Assembly (NCBI RefSeq): GCF_932526225.1
Contig: NC_064044.1
Span: 1,371,001 to 1,435,000, forward strand
Length of the DNA: 64,000 nt
Reading direction: 5' to 3'
DNA from: Nematostella vectensis
Lineage: Eukaryota > Cnidaria > Anthozoa > Actiniaria > Edwardsiidae
Shown: one piece after another, positions 22,301 through 36,053 of the stretch
Numbering within the stretch: position 1 is the stretch's first letter
Layout: the number at the start of each line of letters is the position of its first letter
Notes under the pieces: model-generated
What the model was told of the DNA's origin: nothing
The model's database searches: none
The model's input: the letters and a program-made list of their open reading frames with translations, nothing else
Program-made: the position numbers and the translations under genes

Positions 22301-25300
22301 GGACTGAAGGTTACATTCGGGAAAAGCTTCAGGGTTACAATCGGGAATTTGTTTTACGAGTGTAACCTCCAAAAGGTTACAATCGATAATTTTTTTTTCC
22401 GAATGTCAATTCGAAAAAGTAACATTATGAAAAATAAAACAGTATACTCGGAAAAAAAGGTATATCAATCTATCGAGCGCTATGCTCTATGTTAGAATCT
22501 ACTTAATCAAGTTATCCAAGGAATCTAGTTAGTTGTGTGCATAAAATATGTACAGGATCCTGAACAAAGCATGAGCACATCAAAGATGCTGAGAGTACAT
22601 AAAAATGTCCCTATACCTTCTTTTTATGTCATGACACACCAAGAACAGTATAATTAAGTATCGATATTTAAAAAAAAAAAATAAAGAAAAAAAAATAGGC
22701 TATCAGAGGGAATCGAACCCGGGTCGCTGCGTTAGTAGTCAAGTGCCCGCAACGAAAGACTAACGTGGCATTGCTGAAGGGAATTGTAATGAAAATTACT
22801 TTTAATACTATTGGTATCGTAAACTATCCCAAGCAAAGTCACCATCGGACTGGAGGTTACATTCAGGAAAAGCCTCAGGGTTACATTCGGGAATTTGTTT
22901 TACGAGTGTAACCTCCAAAAGGTTACAATCGATAATCTTTTTTCCGAATGTAAATTCCAAAAAGTAACATTAGGAAAAATAAACAGTATACTTGGAAAAA
23001 AAGGTATATCAATCTATCGAGCGCTATGCTCTATGTTAGAATCTACTTAACCAAGTTATCCAAGGAATCTAGTTAGTTCTTGTGTGCATAAAATATGTAC
23101 AGGATCCTGAACAAAGCATAAGCACATCAAAGATACTGAGAGTACATAAAAATGTCCCTATACCTTCTTTTTATGTCATGACACACCAAGAACAGTATAA
23201 TTAAGTATCGATATTTAAAAAAAAAATAAAGAAAAAAAATAGGCTATCAGCGGGAATAGAACCCGGGTCGCTGCGTTAGTAGTCAAGTACCCGCAACGAA
23301 AGACTAACGTGGCATTGCTGAAGGGAATTGTAATGAAAATTACTTTTAATACTATTGGTATCGTAAACTATCCCAAGCAAATTCAACATCGGACTGGAGG
23401 TTACATTCGGGAAAAGCTTCAGGGTTACATTCGGGAATTTGTTTTACGAGTGTAACCTCCAAAAGGTTACAATCGATAATTTTTTTTCCGAATGTAAATT
23501 CCAAAAAGTAACATTAGGACAATAAAACAGTATACTCGGAAAAAAAAGGTATATCAATCTATCGAGCGCTATGCTCTATGTTAGAATCTACTTAATCAAG
23601 TTATCCAAGGAATCTAGTTAGTTCTTGTGTGCATAAAATATGTACAGGATCCTGAACAAAGCACGAGCACATCAATGATACTGAGAGTACATAAAAATGT
23701 CCCTATACCTTCTTTTTATGTCATGACACACCAAGAACAGTATAATTAAGTATCGATATTTAAAAAAAAAAATAAAGAAAAAAAAAAAAGGCTATCAGAG
23801 GGAATCGAACCCGGGTCGCTGCGTTAGTAGTCAAGTGCCCGCAACGAAAGACTAACGTGGCATTGCTGAAGGGAATTGTAATGAAAATTACTTTTAATAC
23901 TATTGGTATCGTAAACTATCCCAAGCAAAGTCACCATCGGACTGGAGGTTACATTCAGGAAAAGCCTCAGGGTTACATTCGGTAATTTGTTTTACGAGTG
24001 TAACCTCCAAAAGGTTACAATCGATAATCTTTTTTCCGAATGTAAATTCCAAAAAGTAACATTAGGAAAAATAAAACAGTATACTCGGAAAAAAGGTATA
24101 TCAATCTATCGAGCGCTATGCTCTATGTTAGAATCTACTTAATCAAGTTATCCAAGGAATCTAGTTAGTTCTTGTGTGCATAAAATATGTACAGGATCCT
24201 GAACAAAGCACGAGCACATCAAAGATGCTGAGAGTACATAAAAATGTCCCTATACCTTCTTTTTATGTCATGACACACCAAGAACAGTATAATTAAGTAT
24301 CGATATTTAAAAAAAAAAAATAAAGAATAAAAAATAGGCTATCAGAGGGAATCGAACCCGGGTCGCTGCGTTAGTAGTCAAGTACCCGCAACGAAAGACT
24401 AACGTGGCATTGCTGAAGGTAATTGTAATGAAAATTACTTTTAATACTATTGGTATCGTAAACTATCCCAAGCAAAGTCACCATCGGACTGGAGGTTACA
24501 TTCAGGAAAAGCCTCAGGGTTACATTCGGGAATTTGTTTTACGAGTGTAACCTCCAAAAGGTTACAATCGATAATCTTTTTTCCGAATGTAAATTCCAAA
24601 AAGTAACATTAGGAAAAATAAACAGTATACTTGGAAAAAAAGGTATATCAATCTATCGAGCGCTATGCTCTATGTTAGAATCTACTTAACCAAGTTATCC
24701 AAGGAATCTAGTTAGTTCTTGTGTGCATAAAATATGTACAGGATCCTGAACAAAGCATAAGCACATCAAAAATACTGAGAGTACATAAAAATGTCCCTAT
24801 ACCTTCTTTTTATGTCATGACACACCAAGAACAGTATAATTAAGTATCGATATTTAAAAAAAAAAATAAAGAAAAAAAATAGGCTATCAGCGGGAATAGA
24901 ACCCGGGTCGCTGCGTTAGTAGTCAAGTACCCGCAACGAAAGACTAACGTGGCATTGCTGAAGGGAATTGTAATGAAAATTACTTTCAATACTATTGGTA
25001 TCGTAAACTATCCCAAGCAAAGTCACCATCGGACTGGAGGTTACATTAAGGAAAAGCCTCAGGGTTACATTCGGGAATTTGTTTTACGAGTGTAACCTCC
25101 AAAAGGTTACAATCGATAATCTTTTTTCCGAATGTAAATTCCAAAAAGTAACATTAGGAAAAATAAACAGTATACTTGGAAAAAAAGGTATATCAATCTA
25201 TCGAGCGCTATGCTCTATGTTAGAATCTACTTAATCAAGTTATCCAAGGAATCTAGTTAGTTCTTGTGTGCATAAAATATGTACAGGATCCTGAACAAAG

Positions 25301-25566
25301 CATAAGCACATCAAAGATACTGAGAGTACATAAAAATGTCCCTATACCTTCTTTTTATGTCATGACACACCAAGAACAGTATAATTAAGTATCGATATTT
25401 AAAAAGAAAAATAAAGAAAAAAAATAGGCTATCAGCGGGAATCGAACCCGGGTGGCTGCGTTAGTAGTCAAGTACCCGCAACGAAAGACTAACGTGGCAT
25501 TGCTGAAGGGAATTGTAATGAAAATTACTTTTAATACTATTGGTATCGTAAACTATCCCAAGCAAA
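19319..25566 (+). repeat. Long-range duplicated block, copy A (~6.2 kb)
   Basis: This block matches 32815-39607. Markers align at offset 13,495 up to about 22,100 (e.g. AAAGCGTGAGC 19375/32870, CGATCGTGGG near 20531/34026) and at 14,041 beyond that (GGTGGCTG 25451/39492), because copy B has one more monomer. Only scattered differences are visible. The left junction lies between AGATATCC (about 19319) and CTGGATCC (19361); the right one between GTACCC (25474) and AAAGTCACC (25566). Confidence 0.9.
19363..19828 (+). repeat. Short monomer 11 (inside copy A)
   Basis: At 466 bp this is one of the two shortest units. It has the 75-bp deletion plus the 4-bp CTGAATTTG loss, and private GTGTTACCTCC, GGTTAGAATCG and AATGAAGATATCC. 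All are reproduced at 32858-33323, its copy-B counterpart. Confidence 0.95.
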
Positions 25567-25755
25567 GTCACCATCGAACTGGAGGTTACATTCGGGAAAA
25601 GCTTCAGGGTTACATTCGGTAATTTGTTTTACGAGTGTAACCTTCAAAAGGTTACAATCGATAATTTTTTTCCGAATGTAAATTCCAAAAAGTAATCTAC
25701 TTAATCAAGATATCCAAGGAATCTAGTTAGTTCTTGTGTGCATAAAATATGTACA
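25286..25755 (+). repeat. Short monomer 12 (right host of copy A)
   Basis: It has the 75-bp deletion. The left part (GGGTGGCTGCG, GTACCCGC) matches copy B at about 39490. From 25475 onward it matches short monomer 10 over 280 bp. The copy A right junction therefore lies within this unit. Confidence 0.95.
25475..25754 (+). repeat. 280-bp direct repeat flanking copy A, right
   Basis: Right-hand copy of 19082-19361. It begins just after GTACCC, which still belongs to the transferred block, and is followed by monomers resembling those after 17800 (AGGCTGTCAGC, then GCAAGAATCG). The interrupted F-F-S order resumes here. Confidence 0.88.
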
Positions 25756-28700
25756 GGATCCTGAACAAAGCATGAGCACATCAAAGATGCTGAGAGTACA
25801 TAAAAATGTCCCTATACCTTCTTTTTATGTCATGACACACCAAGAACAGTATAATAAAGTATCGATATTTAAAAAAAAAAATAAAGAAAAAAAAAATAGG
25901 CTGTCAGCGGGAATCGAACCCGGGTCGCTGCGTTAGTAGTCAAGTGCCCGCAACGAAAGACTAACGTGGCATTGCTGAAGGGAATTGTAATGAAAATTAC
26001 TTTTACTACTATTGGTATCGTAAACTATCCCAAGCAAAGTCACCATCGGACTGGAGGTTACATTCGGGAAAAGCTTCAGGGTTACATTCGGGAATTTGTT
26101 TTACGAGTGTAACCTCCAAAAGGTTACAATCGATAATTTTTTTCCGAATGTAAATTCCAAAAAGTAACATTAGGAAAAATAAAACAGTATACTCGGAAAA
26201 AAAGGTATATCAATCTATCGAGCGCTATGCTCTATGTTAGAATCTACTTAATCAAGTTATCCAAGGAATCTAGTTAGTTCTTGTGTGCATAAAATATGTA
26301 CAGGATCCTGAACAAAGCATGAGCACATCAAAGATGCTGAGAGTACATAAAAATGTCCCTATACCTTCTTTTTATGTCATGACACACCAAGAACAGTATA
26401 ATTAAGTATCGATATTTAAAAAAAAAATAAAGAAAAAAAAATAGGCTATCAGCAAGAATCGAACCCGGGTAGCTGCGTTAGTAGTCAAGTGCCCGCAACG
26501 AAAGACTAACGTGGCATTGCTGAAGGGAATTGTAATGAAAATTACTTTTAATTCTATTGGTATCGTAAACTATCCCAAGCAAAGTCACCATCGGACTGGA
26601 GGTTACATTCGGGAAAAGCTTCAGGGTTACAATCGGGAATTTGTTTTACGAGTGTAACCTCCAAAAGGTTACAATCGATAATTTTTTTTTCCGAATGTAA
26701 ATTCCAAAAAGTAACATTAGGAAAAATAAAACAGTATACTCGGAAAAAAAGGTATATCAATCTATCGAGCGCTATGCTCTATGTTAGAATCTACTTAATC
26801 AACTTATCCAAGGCATCTAGTTAGTTCTTGTGTGCATAAAATATGTACAGGATCCTGAACAAAGCATGAGCACATCAAAGATGCTGAGAGTACATAAAAA
26901 TGTCCCTATACCTTCTTTTTATGTCATGACACACCAAGAACAGTATAATAAAGTATCAATATTTAAAAAAAAAATAAAGAAAAAAAAATAGGCTATCAGC
27001 GGGAATCGATCCTGGGTCGCTGCGTTAGTAGTCAAGTGCCCGCAACGAAAGACTAACGTGGCATTGCTAAAGGGAATTGTAATGAAAATTACTTTTAATA
27101 CTATTGTATCGTAAACTATACCAAGCAAAGTCACCATCGGACTGGAGGTTACATTCGGGAAAAGCTTCAGGGTTACATTCGGGAATTTGTTTTACGAGTG
27201 TAACCTCCAAAAGGTTACAATCGATAATTTTTTTTCCGAATGTAAATTCCAAAAAGTAACATTAGGAAAAATAAAACAGTATACTCGGAAAAAAAGGTAT
27301 ATCAATCTATCGAGCGCTATACTCTATCTTAGAATCTACTTAATCAAGTTATCCAAGGAATCTAGTTAGTTCTTGTGTGCATAAAATATGTACAGGATCC
27401 TGAACAAAGCATGAGCACATCAAAGATGCTGAGAGTACATAAAAATGTCCCTATACCTTCTTTTTATGTCATGACACACCAAGAACAGTATTAGTAAGCA
27501 TCGATATTTAAAAAAAAAATAAAGAAAGAAAAATAGGCTAGCAGCAAGAATCGAACCTGGGTCGCTGCGTCAGTAGTCAAGTGCCCGCAACGAAAGACTA
27601 ACGTGGCATTGCTGAAGGGAATTGTAATGAAAATTACTTTTAATTCTATTGGTATCGTAAACTATCCCAAGCAAAGTCACCATCGGACTGGAGGTTACAT
27701 TCGGAAAAAGCTTCAGGGTTACATTCGGGAATTTGTTTTACGAGTGTAACCTCCAAAAGGTTACAATCGATAATTTTTTTTCCGAATGTAAATTCCAAAA
27801 AGTAACATTAGGAAAAATAAAACAGTATACTCGGAAAAAAAGGTATATCAATCTATCGAGCGCTATGCTCTATGTTAGAATCTACTTAATCAAGTTATCC
27901 AAGGAATCTAGTTAGTTCTTGTGTGCATAAAATTTGTACAGGATCCTGAACAAAGCATGAGCACATCAAAGATGCTGAGAGTACATAAAAATGTCCCTAT
28001 ACCTTCTTTTTATGTCATGACACACCAAGAACAGTATAATTAAGTATCGATATTTAAAAAAAAAAATAAAGAAAAAAAAAATAGGCTGTCAGCGGGAATC
28101 GAACCCGGGTCGCTGCGTTAGTAGTCAAGTGCCCGCAACGAAAGACTAACGTGGCATTGCTGAAAGGAATTGTAATGAAAACTACTTTAATACTATTGGT
28201 ATCGTAAACTATCCCAAGCAAAGTCACCATCGGACTGGAGGTTACATTCGGGAAAATCTTCAGGGTTACATTCGGGAATTTGTTTTACGAGTGTAACCTC
28301 CAAAAGGTTACAATCGATAATTTTTTTTCCGAATGTAAATTCCAAAAAGTAACATTAGGAAAAATGAAACAGTATACACCGAAAAAAAGGTATATCAATC
28401 TATCGAGCGCTATGCTCTATGCTAGAATCTACTTAATCAAGTTATCCAAGGAATCTAGTTAGTTCTTGTGTGCATAAAATATGTACTGGATCCTGAACAA
28501 AGCATGAGCAAATCAAAGATGCTAAGAGTACATAAAAATGTCCCTATACCTTCTTTTTATGTCATGACACACCAAGAACAGTATAATTAAGTATCGATAT
28601 TTAAAAAAAAAATTAAGAAAAAAAAATAGGCTATCAGCGGGAATCGATCCTGGGTCGCTGCGTTAGTAGTCAAGTGCCCGCAACGAAAGACTAACGTGGC

Positions 28701-28790
28701 ATTGCTGAATTTGTAATGAAAATTACTTTTAATACTATTGGTATCGTATACTATCCCAAGCAAAGTCACCATCGGACTGGAGGTTACATT

Positions 28791-29882
28791 CGGGACAAGC
28801 TTCAGGGTTACATTCGGGAATTTGTTTTACGAGTGTAACCTCCAAAAGGTTACAATCGATAATTTTTTTTCCGAATGTAAATTCCAAAAAGTAACATTAG
28901 GAAAAATAAAACAGTATACTCGGAAAAAAAGGTATATCAATCTATCGAGCGCTATGCTCTATGTTAGAATCTACTTAATCAAGTTATCCAAGGAATCTAG
29001 TTAGTTCTTGTGTGCATAAAATATGTACAGGATCCTGAACAAAGCATTAGCACATCAAAGATGCTGAGAGTACATAAAAATGTCCCTATACCTTCTTTTT
29101 ATGTAATGACACACCAAGAACAGTATAATTAAGTATCAATATTAAAAAAAAAAACATGAAAAAAAAAAAGGCTATCTGCGGGAAACGAACCCGGGTCGCT
29201 GCGTTAGTAGTCAAGTGCCCGCAACGAAAGACTAACGTGGCATTGCTGAAAGGAATTGTAATGAAAATTACTTTTAATACTATTGGTATCGTAAACTATC
29301 CCAAGCAAAGTCACCATCGGACTGGAGGTTACATTCGGGAAAAGCTTCAGGGTTACATTCGGGAATTTGTTTTACGAGTGTAACCTCCAAAAGGTTACAA
29401 TCGATAATTTTTTTCCGAATGTAAATTCCAAAAAGTAACATTAGGAAAAATAAAACAGTATACTCGGAAAAAAAGGTATATCAATCTACCGAGCGCTGTG
29501 CTCTATGTTAGAATCTACTTCATCAAGTTATCCAAGGCATCTAGTTAGTTCTTGTGTGCATGAAATATGTACAGGATCCTGAACAAAGCATGAGCACATC
29601 AAAGATGCTGAGAGTACATAAAAATGTCCCTATACCTTCTTTTTATGTCATGAGACACCAAGAACAGTATAATTAAGTATCGATATTTAAAAAAAAAAAT
29701 TTAGAAAAAAAAAATAGGCTATCAGCGGGAATCGAACCCGGGTCGCTGCGTTAGTAGTCAAGTGCCCGCAATGAAAGACTAACGTGGCATTACTGAAGGG
29801 AATTGTAATGAAAATTATTTTTAATACTATTGGTATCGTAAACTATCCAAAGCAAAGTCACCATCGGACTGGAGGTTACATT
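28791..29882 (+). repeat. Dimer repeat copy 1 (1,092 bp)
   Basis: Markers CGGGACAAGC (28791 and 29883), AAACATGAAAAA (about 29152 and 30244) and ATGAGACACC (29650 and 30744) recur 1,092-1,094 bp apart. This is a two-monomer tandem duplication. Confidence 0.85.
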
Positions 29883-30975
29883 CGGGACAAGCTTCAGGGT
29901 TACATTCGGGAATTTGTTTTACGAGTGTAACCTCCAAAAGGTTACAATCGATAATTTTTTTTCCGAATGTAAATTCCAAAAAGTAACATTAGGAAAAATA
30001 AAACAGTATACTCGGAAAAAAAGGTATATCAATCTATCGAGCGCTATGCTCTATGTTAGAATCTACTTAATCAAGTTATCCAAGGAATCTAGTTAGTTCT
30101 TGTGTGCATAAAATATGTACAGGATCCTGAACAAAGCATGAGCACATCAAAGATGCTGAGAGTACATAAAAATGTCCCTATACCTTCTTTTTATGTCATG
30201 ACACACCAAGAACAGTATAATTAAGTATCAATATTAAAAAAAAAAAACATGAAAAAAAAAAAAGGCTATCAGCGGGAAACGAACCCGGGTCGCTGCGTTA
30301 GTAGTCAAGTGCCCGCAACGAAAGACTAACGTGGCATTGCTGAAAGGAATTGTAATGAAAATTACTTTTAATACTATTGGTATCGTAAACTATCCCAAGC
30401 AAAGTCACCATCGGACTGGAGGTTACATTCGGGAAAAGCTTCAGGGTTACATTCGGGAATTTGTTTTACGAGTGTAACCTCCAAAAGGTTACAATCGATA
30501 ATTTTTTTCCGAATGTAAATTCCAAAAAGTAACATTAGGAAAAATAAAACAGTATACTCGGAAAAAAAGGTATATCAATCTACCGAGCGCTATGCTCTAT
30601 GTTAGAATCTACTTAATCAAGTTATCCAAGGCATCTAGTTAGTTCTTGTGTGCATTAAATATGTACAGGATCCTGAACAAAGCATGAGCACATCAAAGAT
30701 GCTGAGAGTACATAAAAATGTCCCTATACCTTCTTTTTATGTCATGAGACACCAAGAACAGTATAATTAAGTATCGATATCTAAAAAAAAAAAATTAAGA
30801 AAAAAAAAAAATAGGCTATCAGCGGGAATCGAACCCGGGTCGCTGCGTTAGTAGTCAAGTGCCCGCAACGAAAGACTAACGTGGCATTGCTGAAGAGAAT
30901 TGTAATGAAAATTACTTTTAATGCTATTGGTATCGTAAACTATCCCAAGCAAAGTCACCATCTGCTTGGAGGTTA
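29883..30975 (+). repeat. Dimer repeat copy 2 (~1,093 bp)
   Basis: Second copy of the two-monomer unit. It differs from copy 1 in a few bases, e.g. TGCATTAAATATG at 30652 against TGCATGAAATATG at 29557. The right end is approximate, set by the private ATCTGCTTGG at 30960. Confidence 0.8.
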
Positions 30976-32857
30976 CATTCGGGAAAAGCATCAGGGTTAC
31001 ATTCGGGAATTTGTTTTACGAGTGTAACCTCCAAAAGGTTACAATCGATAATTTTTTGTCCGAATGTAAATTCCAAAAAGTAACATTAGGAAAAATAAAA
31101 CAGTATACTCGGAAAAAAAGGTATATCAATCTATCGAGCGCTATGCTCTATGTTAGAATCTACTTAATCAAGTTATCCAAGGAATCTAGTTAGTTCTTGT
31201 GTCCATAAAATATGTACAGGATCCTGAAGAAAGCTAGAGCACATCAAAGATGCTGAGAGTACATAAAAATGTCCCTATACCTTCTTTTAATGTCATGACA
31301 CACCAAGAACAGTATAATTAAGTATCGATATTAAAAAAAAAAAATAAAGAAAAAAAAATAGGCTATCAGCGGGAGTTGAACCCGGGTAGCTGCGTTAGTA
31401 GTCAAGTGCCCGCAACGAAAGACTAACGTGGCATTGCTGAAGGGAATTGTAATGAAAATTACTTTTAATTCTATTGGTATCGTAAACTATCCCAAGCAAA
31501 GTCACCATCGGACTGGAGGTTACATTCGGGAAAAGCTTCAGGGTTACATTCGGGAATTTGTTTTACGAGTGTAACCTCCAAAAGGTTACAATCGATAATT
31601 TTTTTTCCGAATGTAAATTCCAAAAAGTAACATTAGGAAAAATAAAACAGTATACTCGGAAAAAAAGGTATATCAATCTATCGAGCGCTATACTCTATCT
31701 TAGAATCTACTTAATCAAGTTATCCAAGGCATCTAGTTAGTTCTTGTGTGCATAAAATATGTACAGGATCCTGAACAAAGCATGAGCACATCAAAGATGC
31801 TGAGAGTACATAAAAATGTCCCTATACCTTCTTTTTCTGTCATGACACACCAAGAACAGTATAATTAAGTATCGATATTTAAAAATAAAATAAAGAAAAA
31901 AAAATAGGCTAGCAGAGGGAATCGAACCCGGATCGCTGCGTTAGTAGTCAAGTGCCCTTAACGAAAGACTAACGTGGCATTGCTGAAGGGAGTTGTAATG
32001 AAAATTACTTTTAATACTATTGGTATCGTAAACTATCCCAAGCAAAGTCACCATCGGACTGGAGGTTACATTCGGGAAAAGCTTCAGGGTTACATTCGGG
32101 AATTTGTTTTACGAGTGTAACCTCCAAAAGGTTACAATCGATAATTTTTTTTCCGAATGTAAATTCCAAAAAGTAACATTAGGAAAAATAAAACAGTATA
32201 CTAGGAAAAAAAGGTATATCAATCTATCGAGCGCTATGCTCTATGTTCGAATCTACTTAATCAAGTTATCCAAGGAATCTAGTTAGTTCTTGTGTGCATA
32301 AAATATGTACAGGATCCTGAACAAAGCATGAGCACATCAAAGATGCTGAGAGTACATAAAAATGTCCCTATACCTTCTTTTTATGTCATGACACACCAAA
32401 ACAGTATAATTAAGTATCGATATTTAAAAAAAAAAATAAAGAAAAAAAAAACAGGCTATCAGCGGGAAACGAACCCGGGTCGCTGCGTTAGTAGTCAAGT
32501 GCCCGCAACGAAAGACTAACGTGGCATTGCTGAAGGGAATTGTAATGAAAATTACTTTAATACTATTGGTATCGTAAACTATCCCAAGCAAAGTCACCAT
32601 CGGACTGGAGGTTACATTCGGGAAAATCCTCAGGGTTACATTCGGGAATTTGTTTTACGAGTGTAACCTCCAAAAGGTTACAATCGATAATTTTTTTTCC
32701 GAATGTAAATTCCAAAAAGTAACATTAGGAAAAATGAAACAGTATACACGGAAAAAAAGGTATATCAATCTATCGAGCGCTATGCTCTATGTTAGAATCT
32801 ACTTAATCAAGTTATCCAAGGAATCTAGTTAGTTCTTGTGTGCATAAAATATGTACT

Positions 32858-33323
32858 GGATCCTGAACAAAGCGTGAGCACATCAAAGATGCTGAGAGTA
32901 CATAAAAATGTCCCTATACCTTCTTTTTATGTCATGACACACCAAGAACAGTATAATTAAGTATCGATATTTAAAAAAAAATTAAGAAAAAAAAATAGGC
33001 TATCAGCGGGAATCGATCCTGGGTCGCTGCGTTAGTAGTCAAGTGCCCGCAACGAAATACTAACGTGGCATTGCTGAATTTGTAATGAAAATTACTTTTA
33101 ATACTATTGGTATCGTAAACTATCCCAAGCAAAGTCACCATCGAACTGGAGGTTACATTCGGGAAAATCTTCAGGGTTACATTCGGGAATTTGTTTTACG
33201 AGTGTTACCTCCAAAAGGTTAGAATCGATAATTTTTTTTCCGAAAGTAAATTCCAAAAAGTAATCTACTTAATGAAGATATCCAAGGAATCTAGTTAGTT
33301 CTTGTGTGCATAAAATATGTACA
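32858..33323 (+). repeat. Short monomer 13 (inside copy B)
   Basis: Counterpart of short monomer 11, with the same private changes at offset 13,495. It is the only short unit right of 25755, so the deletion haplotype is otherwise confined to the left 26 kb. Confidence 0.95.
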
Positions 33324-35505
33324 GGATCCTGAACAAAGCATGAGCACATCAAAGATGCTGAGAGTACATAAAAATGTCCCTATACCTTCTTTTTATGTCA
33401 TGACACACCAAGAACAGTATAATTAAGTATCGATATTTCAAAAAAAAAATAAAGAAAAAAAAATAGGCTGTCAGCGGGAATCGAACCCGGGTCGCTGCGT
33501 TATTAGTCAAGTGCCCGCAACAAAAGACCAACGTGGCATTGCTGAAGGGAATTGTAATGAAAAATACTTTTATTACTATTGGTATCGTAAACTATCCCAA
33601 GCAAAGTCACCATCGGACTGGAGGTTACATTCGGGAAAAGCCTCAGGGTTACATTCGGGAATTTGTTTTACGAGTGTAACCTCCAAAAGGTTACAATCGA
33701 TAATTTTTTTTCCGAATGTAAATTCCAAAAAGTAACATTAGGAAAAATGAAATAGTATACACGGAAAAAAAGGTATATCAATCTATCGAGCGCTATGCTC
33801 TATGTTGGAATCTACTTAATCAAGTTATCCAAGGAATCTAGTTAGTTCTTGTGTGCATAAAATATGTACTGGATCCTGAACAAAGCATGAGCACATCAAA
33901 GATGCTGAGAGTACATAAAAATGTCCCTATACCTTCTTTTTATGTCATGACACACCAAGAACAGTATAATTAAGTATCGATATTTAAAAAAAATTAAGAA
34001 AAAAAAATAGGCTATCAGCGGGAATCGATCGTGGGACGCTGCGTTAGTAGTCAAGTGCCCGCAACGAAAGACTAACGTGGCATTGCTGAAGGAAATTGTA
34101 ATGAAAATTACTTTTAATACTATTGGTATCGTAAACTATCCCAAGCAAAGTCACCATCGGACTGGAGGTTACATTCGGGAAAAGCTTCAGGGTTACATTC
34201 GGGAATTTGTTTTACGAGTGTAACCTCCAAAAGGTTACAATCGATAATTTTTTTTCCGAATGTAAATTCCAAAAAGTAACATCAGGAAAAATAAAACAGT
34301 ATACTCGGAAAAAAAGGTATATCAATCTATCGAGCGCTATGCTTTATGTTAGAATCTACTTAATCAAGTTATCCAAGGGATCTAGTTAGTTCTTGTGTGC
34401 ATAAAATATGTACAGGATCCTGAACAAAGCATGAGCACATCAAAGATGCTGAGAGTACATAAAAATGTCCCTATACCTTCTTTTTATGTCATGACACACC
34501 AAGAACAGTATAATTAAGTATCGATATTTAAAAAAAAAAATAAAGAAAAAAAAATAGGCTGTCAGCGGGAATCGAACCCGGGTCGCTGCGTTAGTAGTCA
34601 AGTGCCCGCAACGAAAGACTAACGTGGCATTGCTGAAGGGAATTGTAATGAAAATTACTTTTAATACTATTGGTATCGTAAACTATCCCAAGCAAAGTCA
34701 CCATCGGACTGGAGGTTACATTCGGGAAAAGCTTCAGGGTTACATTCGGGAATTTGTTTTACGAGTGTAACCTCCAAAAGGTTACAATCAATAATTTTTT
34801 TCCGAATGTAAATTCCAAAAAGTAACATTAGGAAAAATAAAACAGTATACTAGGAAAAAAAGGTATATCAATCTATCGAGCGCTATGCTTTATGTTAGAA
34901 TCTACTTAATCAAGTTATCCAAGGAATCTAGTTAGTTCTTGTGTGCATAAAATATGTACAGGATCCTGAAAAAAGCATGAGCACATCAAAGATGCTGAGA
35001 GTACATAAAAATGTCCCTATACCTTTTTTTATGTCATGACACACCAAGAACAGTATAATTAAGTATCGATATTTAAAAAAAGAAATAAAGAAAAAAAAAT
35101 AGGCTATCAGCGGGAATCGAACCCGGTTCGCTGCGTTAGTAGTCAAGTGCCCGCAACGAAAGACTAACGTGGCATTGCTGAAGGAATTGTAATGAAAATT
35201 ACTTTTAATACTATTGGTATCGTAAACTATCCCAAGCAAAGTCACCATCGGACTGGAGGTTACATTCGGGAAAAGCTTCAGGGTTACATTCGGGAATTTG
35301 TTTTACGAGTGTAACCTCCAAAAGGTTACAATCAATAATTTTTTTCCGAATGTAAATTCCAAAAAGTAACATTAGGAAAAATAAAACAGTATACTCGAAA
35401 AAAAAAGGTATATCAATCTATCGAGCGCTATGCTTTATGTTAGAATCTACTTAATCAAGTTATCCAAGGAATCTAGTTAGTTCTTGTGTGCATAAAATAT
35501 GTACA

Positions 35506-36053
35506 GGATCCTGAACAAAGCATGAGCACATCAAAGATGCTGAGAGTACATAAAAATGTCCCTATACCTTCTTTTTATGTCATGACACACCAAGAACAGT
35601 ATAATTAAGTATCGATATTTAAAAAATAAAAATAAAGAAAAAAAAATAGGCTGTCAGCGGGAATCGAACCCGGGTCGCTGCGTTAGTAGTCAAGTGCCCG
35701 CAACTAAAGAATAACGTGGCATTGCTGAAGGGAATTGTAATGAAAATTACTTTTAATACTATTGGTATCGTAAACTATCCCAAGCAAAGTCACCATCGTA
35801 CTGGAGGTTACATTCGGGAAAAGCTTCAGGGTTACATTCGGGAATTTGTTTTACGAGTGTAACCTCCAAAAGGTTACAATCGATAATTTTTTTTCCGAAT
35901 GTAAATTCCAAAAAGTAACATTAGGAAAAATAAAACAGTATACTCGGAAAAAAAGGTATATCAATCTATCGAGCGCTATACTCTATCTTAGAATCTACTT
36001 AATCAAGTTATCCAAGGAATCTAGTTAGTTCTTGTGTGCATAAAATATGTACA
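35506..36053 (+). repeat. Extra monomer present only in copy B
   Basis: Copy B holds 13 site marks where copy A holds 12. The additional unit has private variants: AAAAAATAAAAATAAAG in the A-tract, GCAACTAAAGAATAACG in the tRNA-like D region, ATCGTACTGG, and CTATACTCTATC. Either A lost it or B gained it after duplication. Confidence 0.8.

Larger units (their letters stand above)
25756..32857 (+). repeat. Mixed domain between copies A and B
   Basis: Thirteen full monomers, with no short units. The first two resemble those at 17800-18892. CTGAATTTGTAATG recurs near 28706 in a full monomer, showing that this 4-bp loss is separable from the 75-bp deletion. No genes are seen. Confidence 0.8.
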
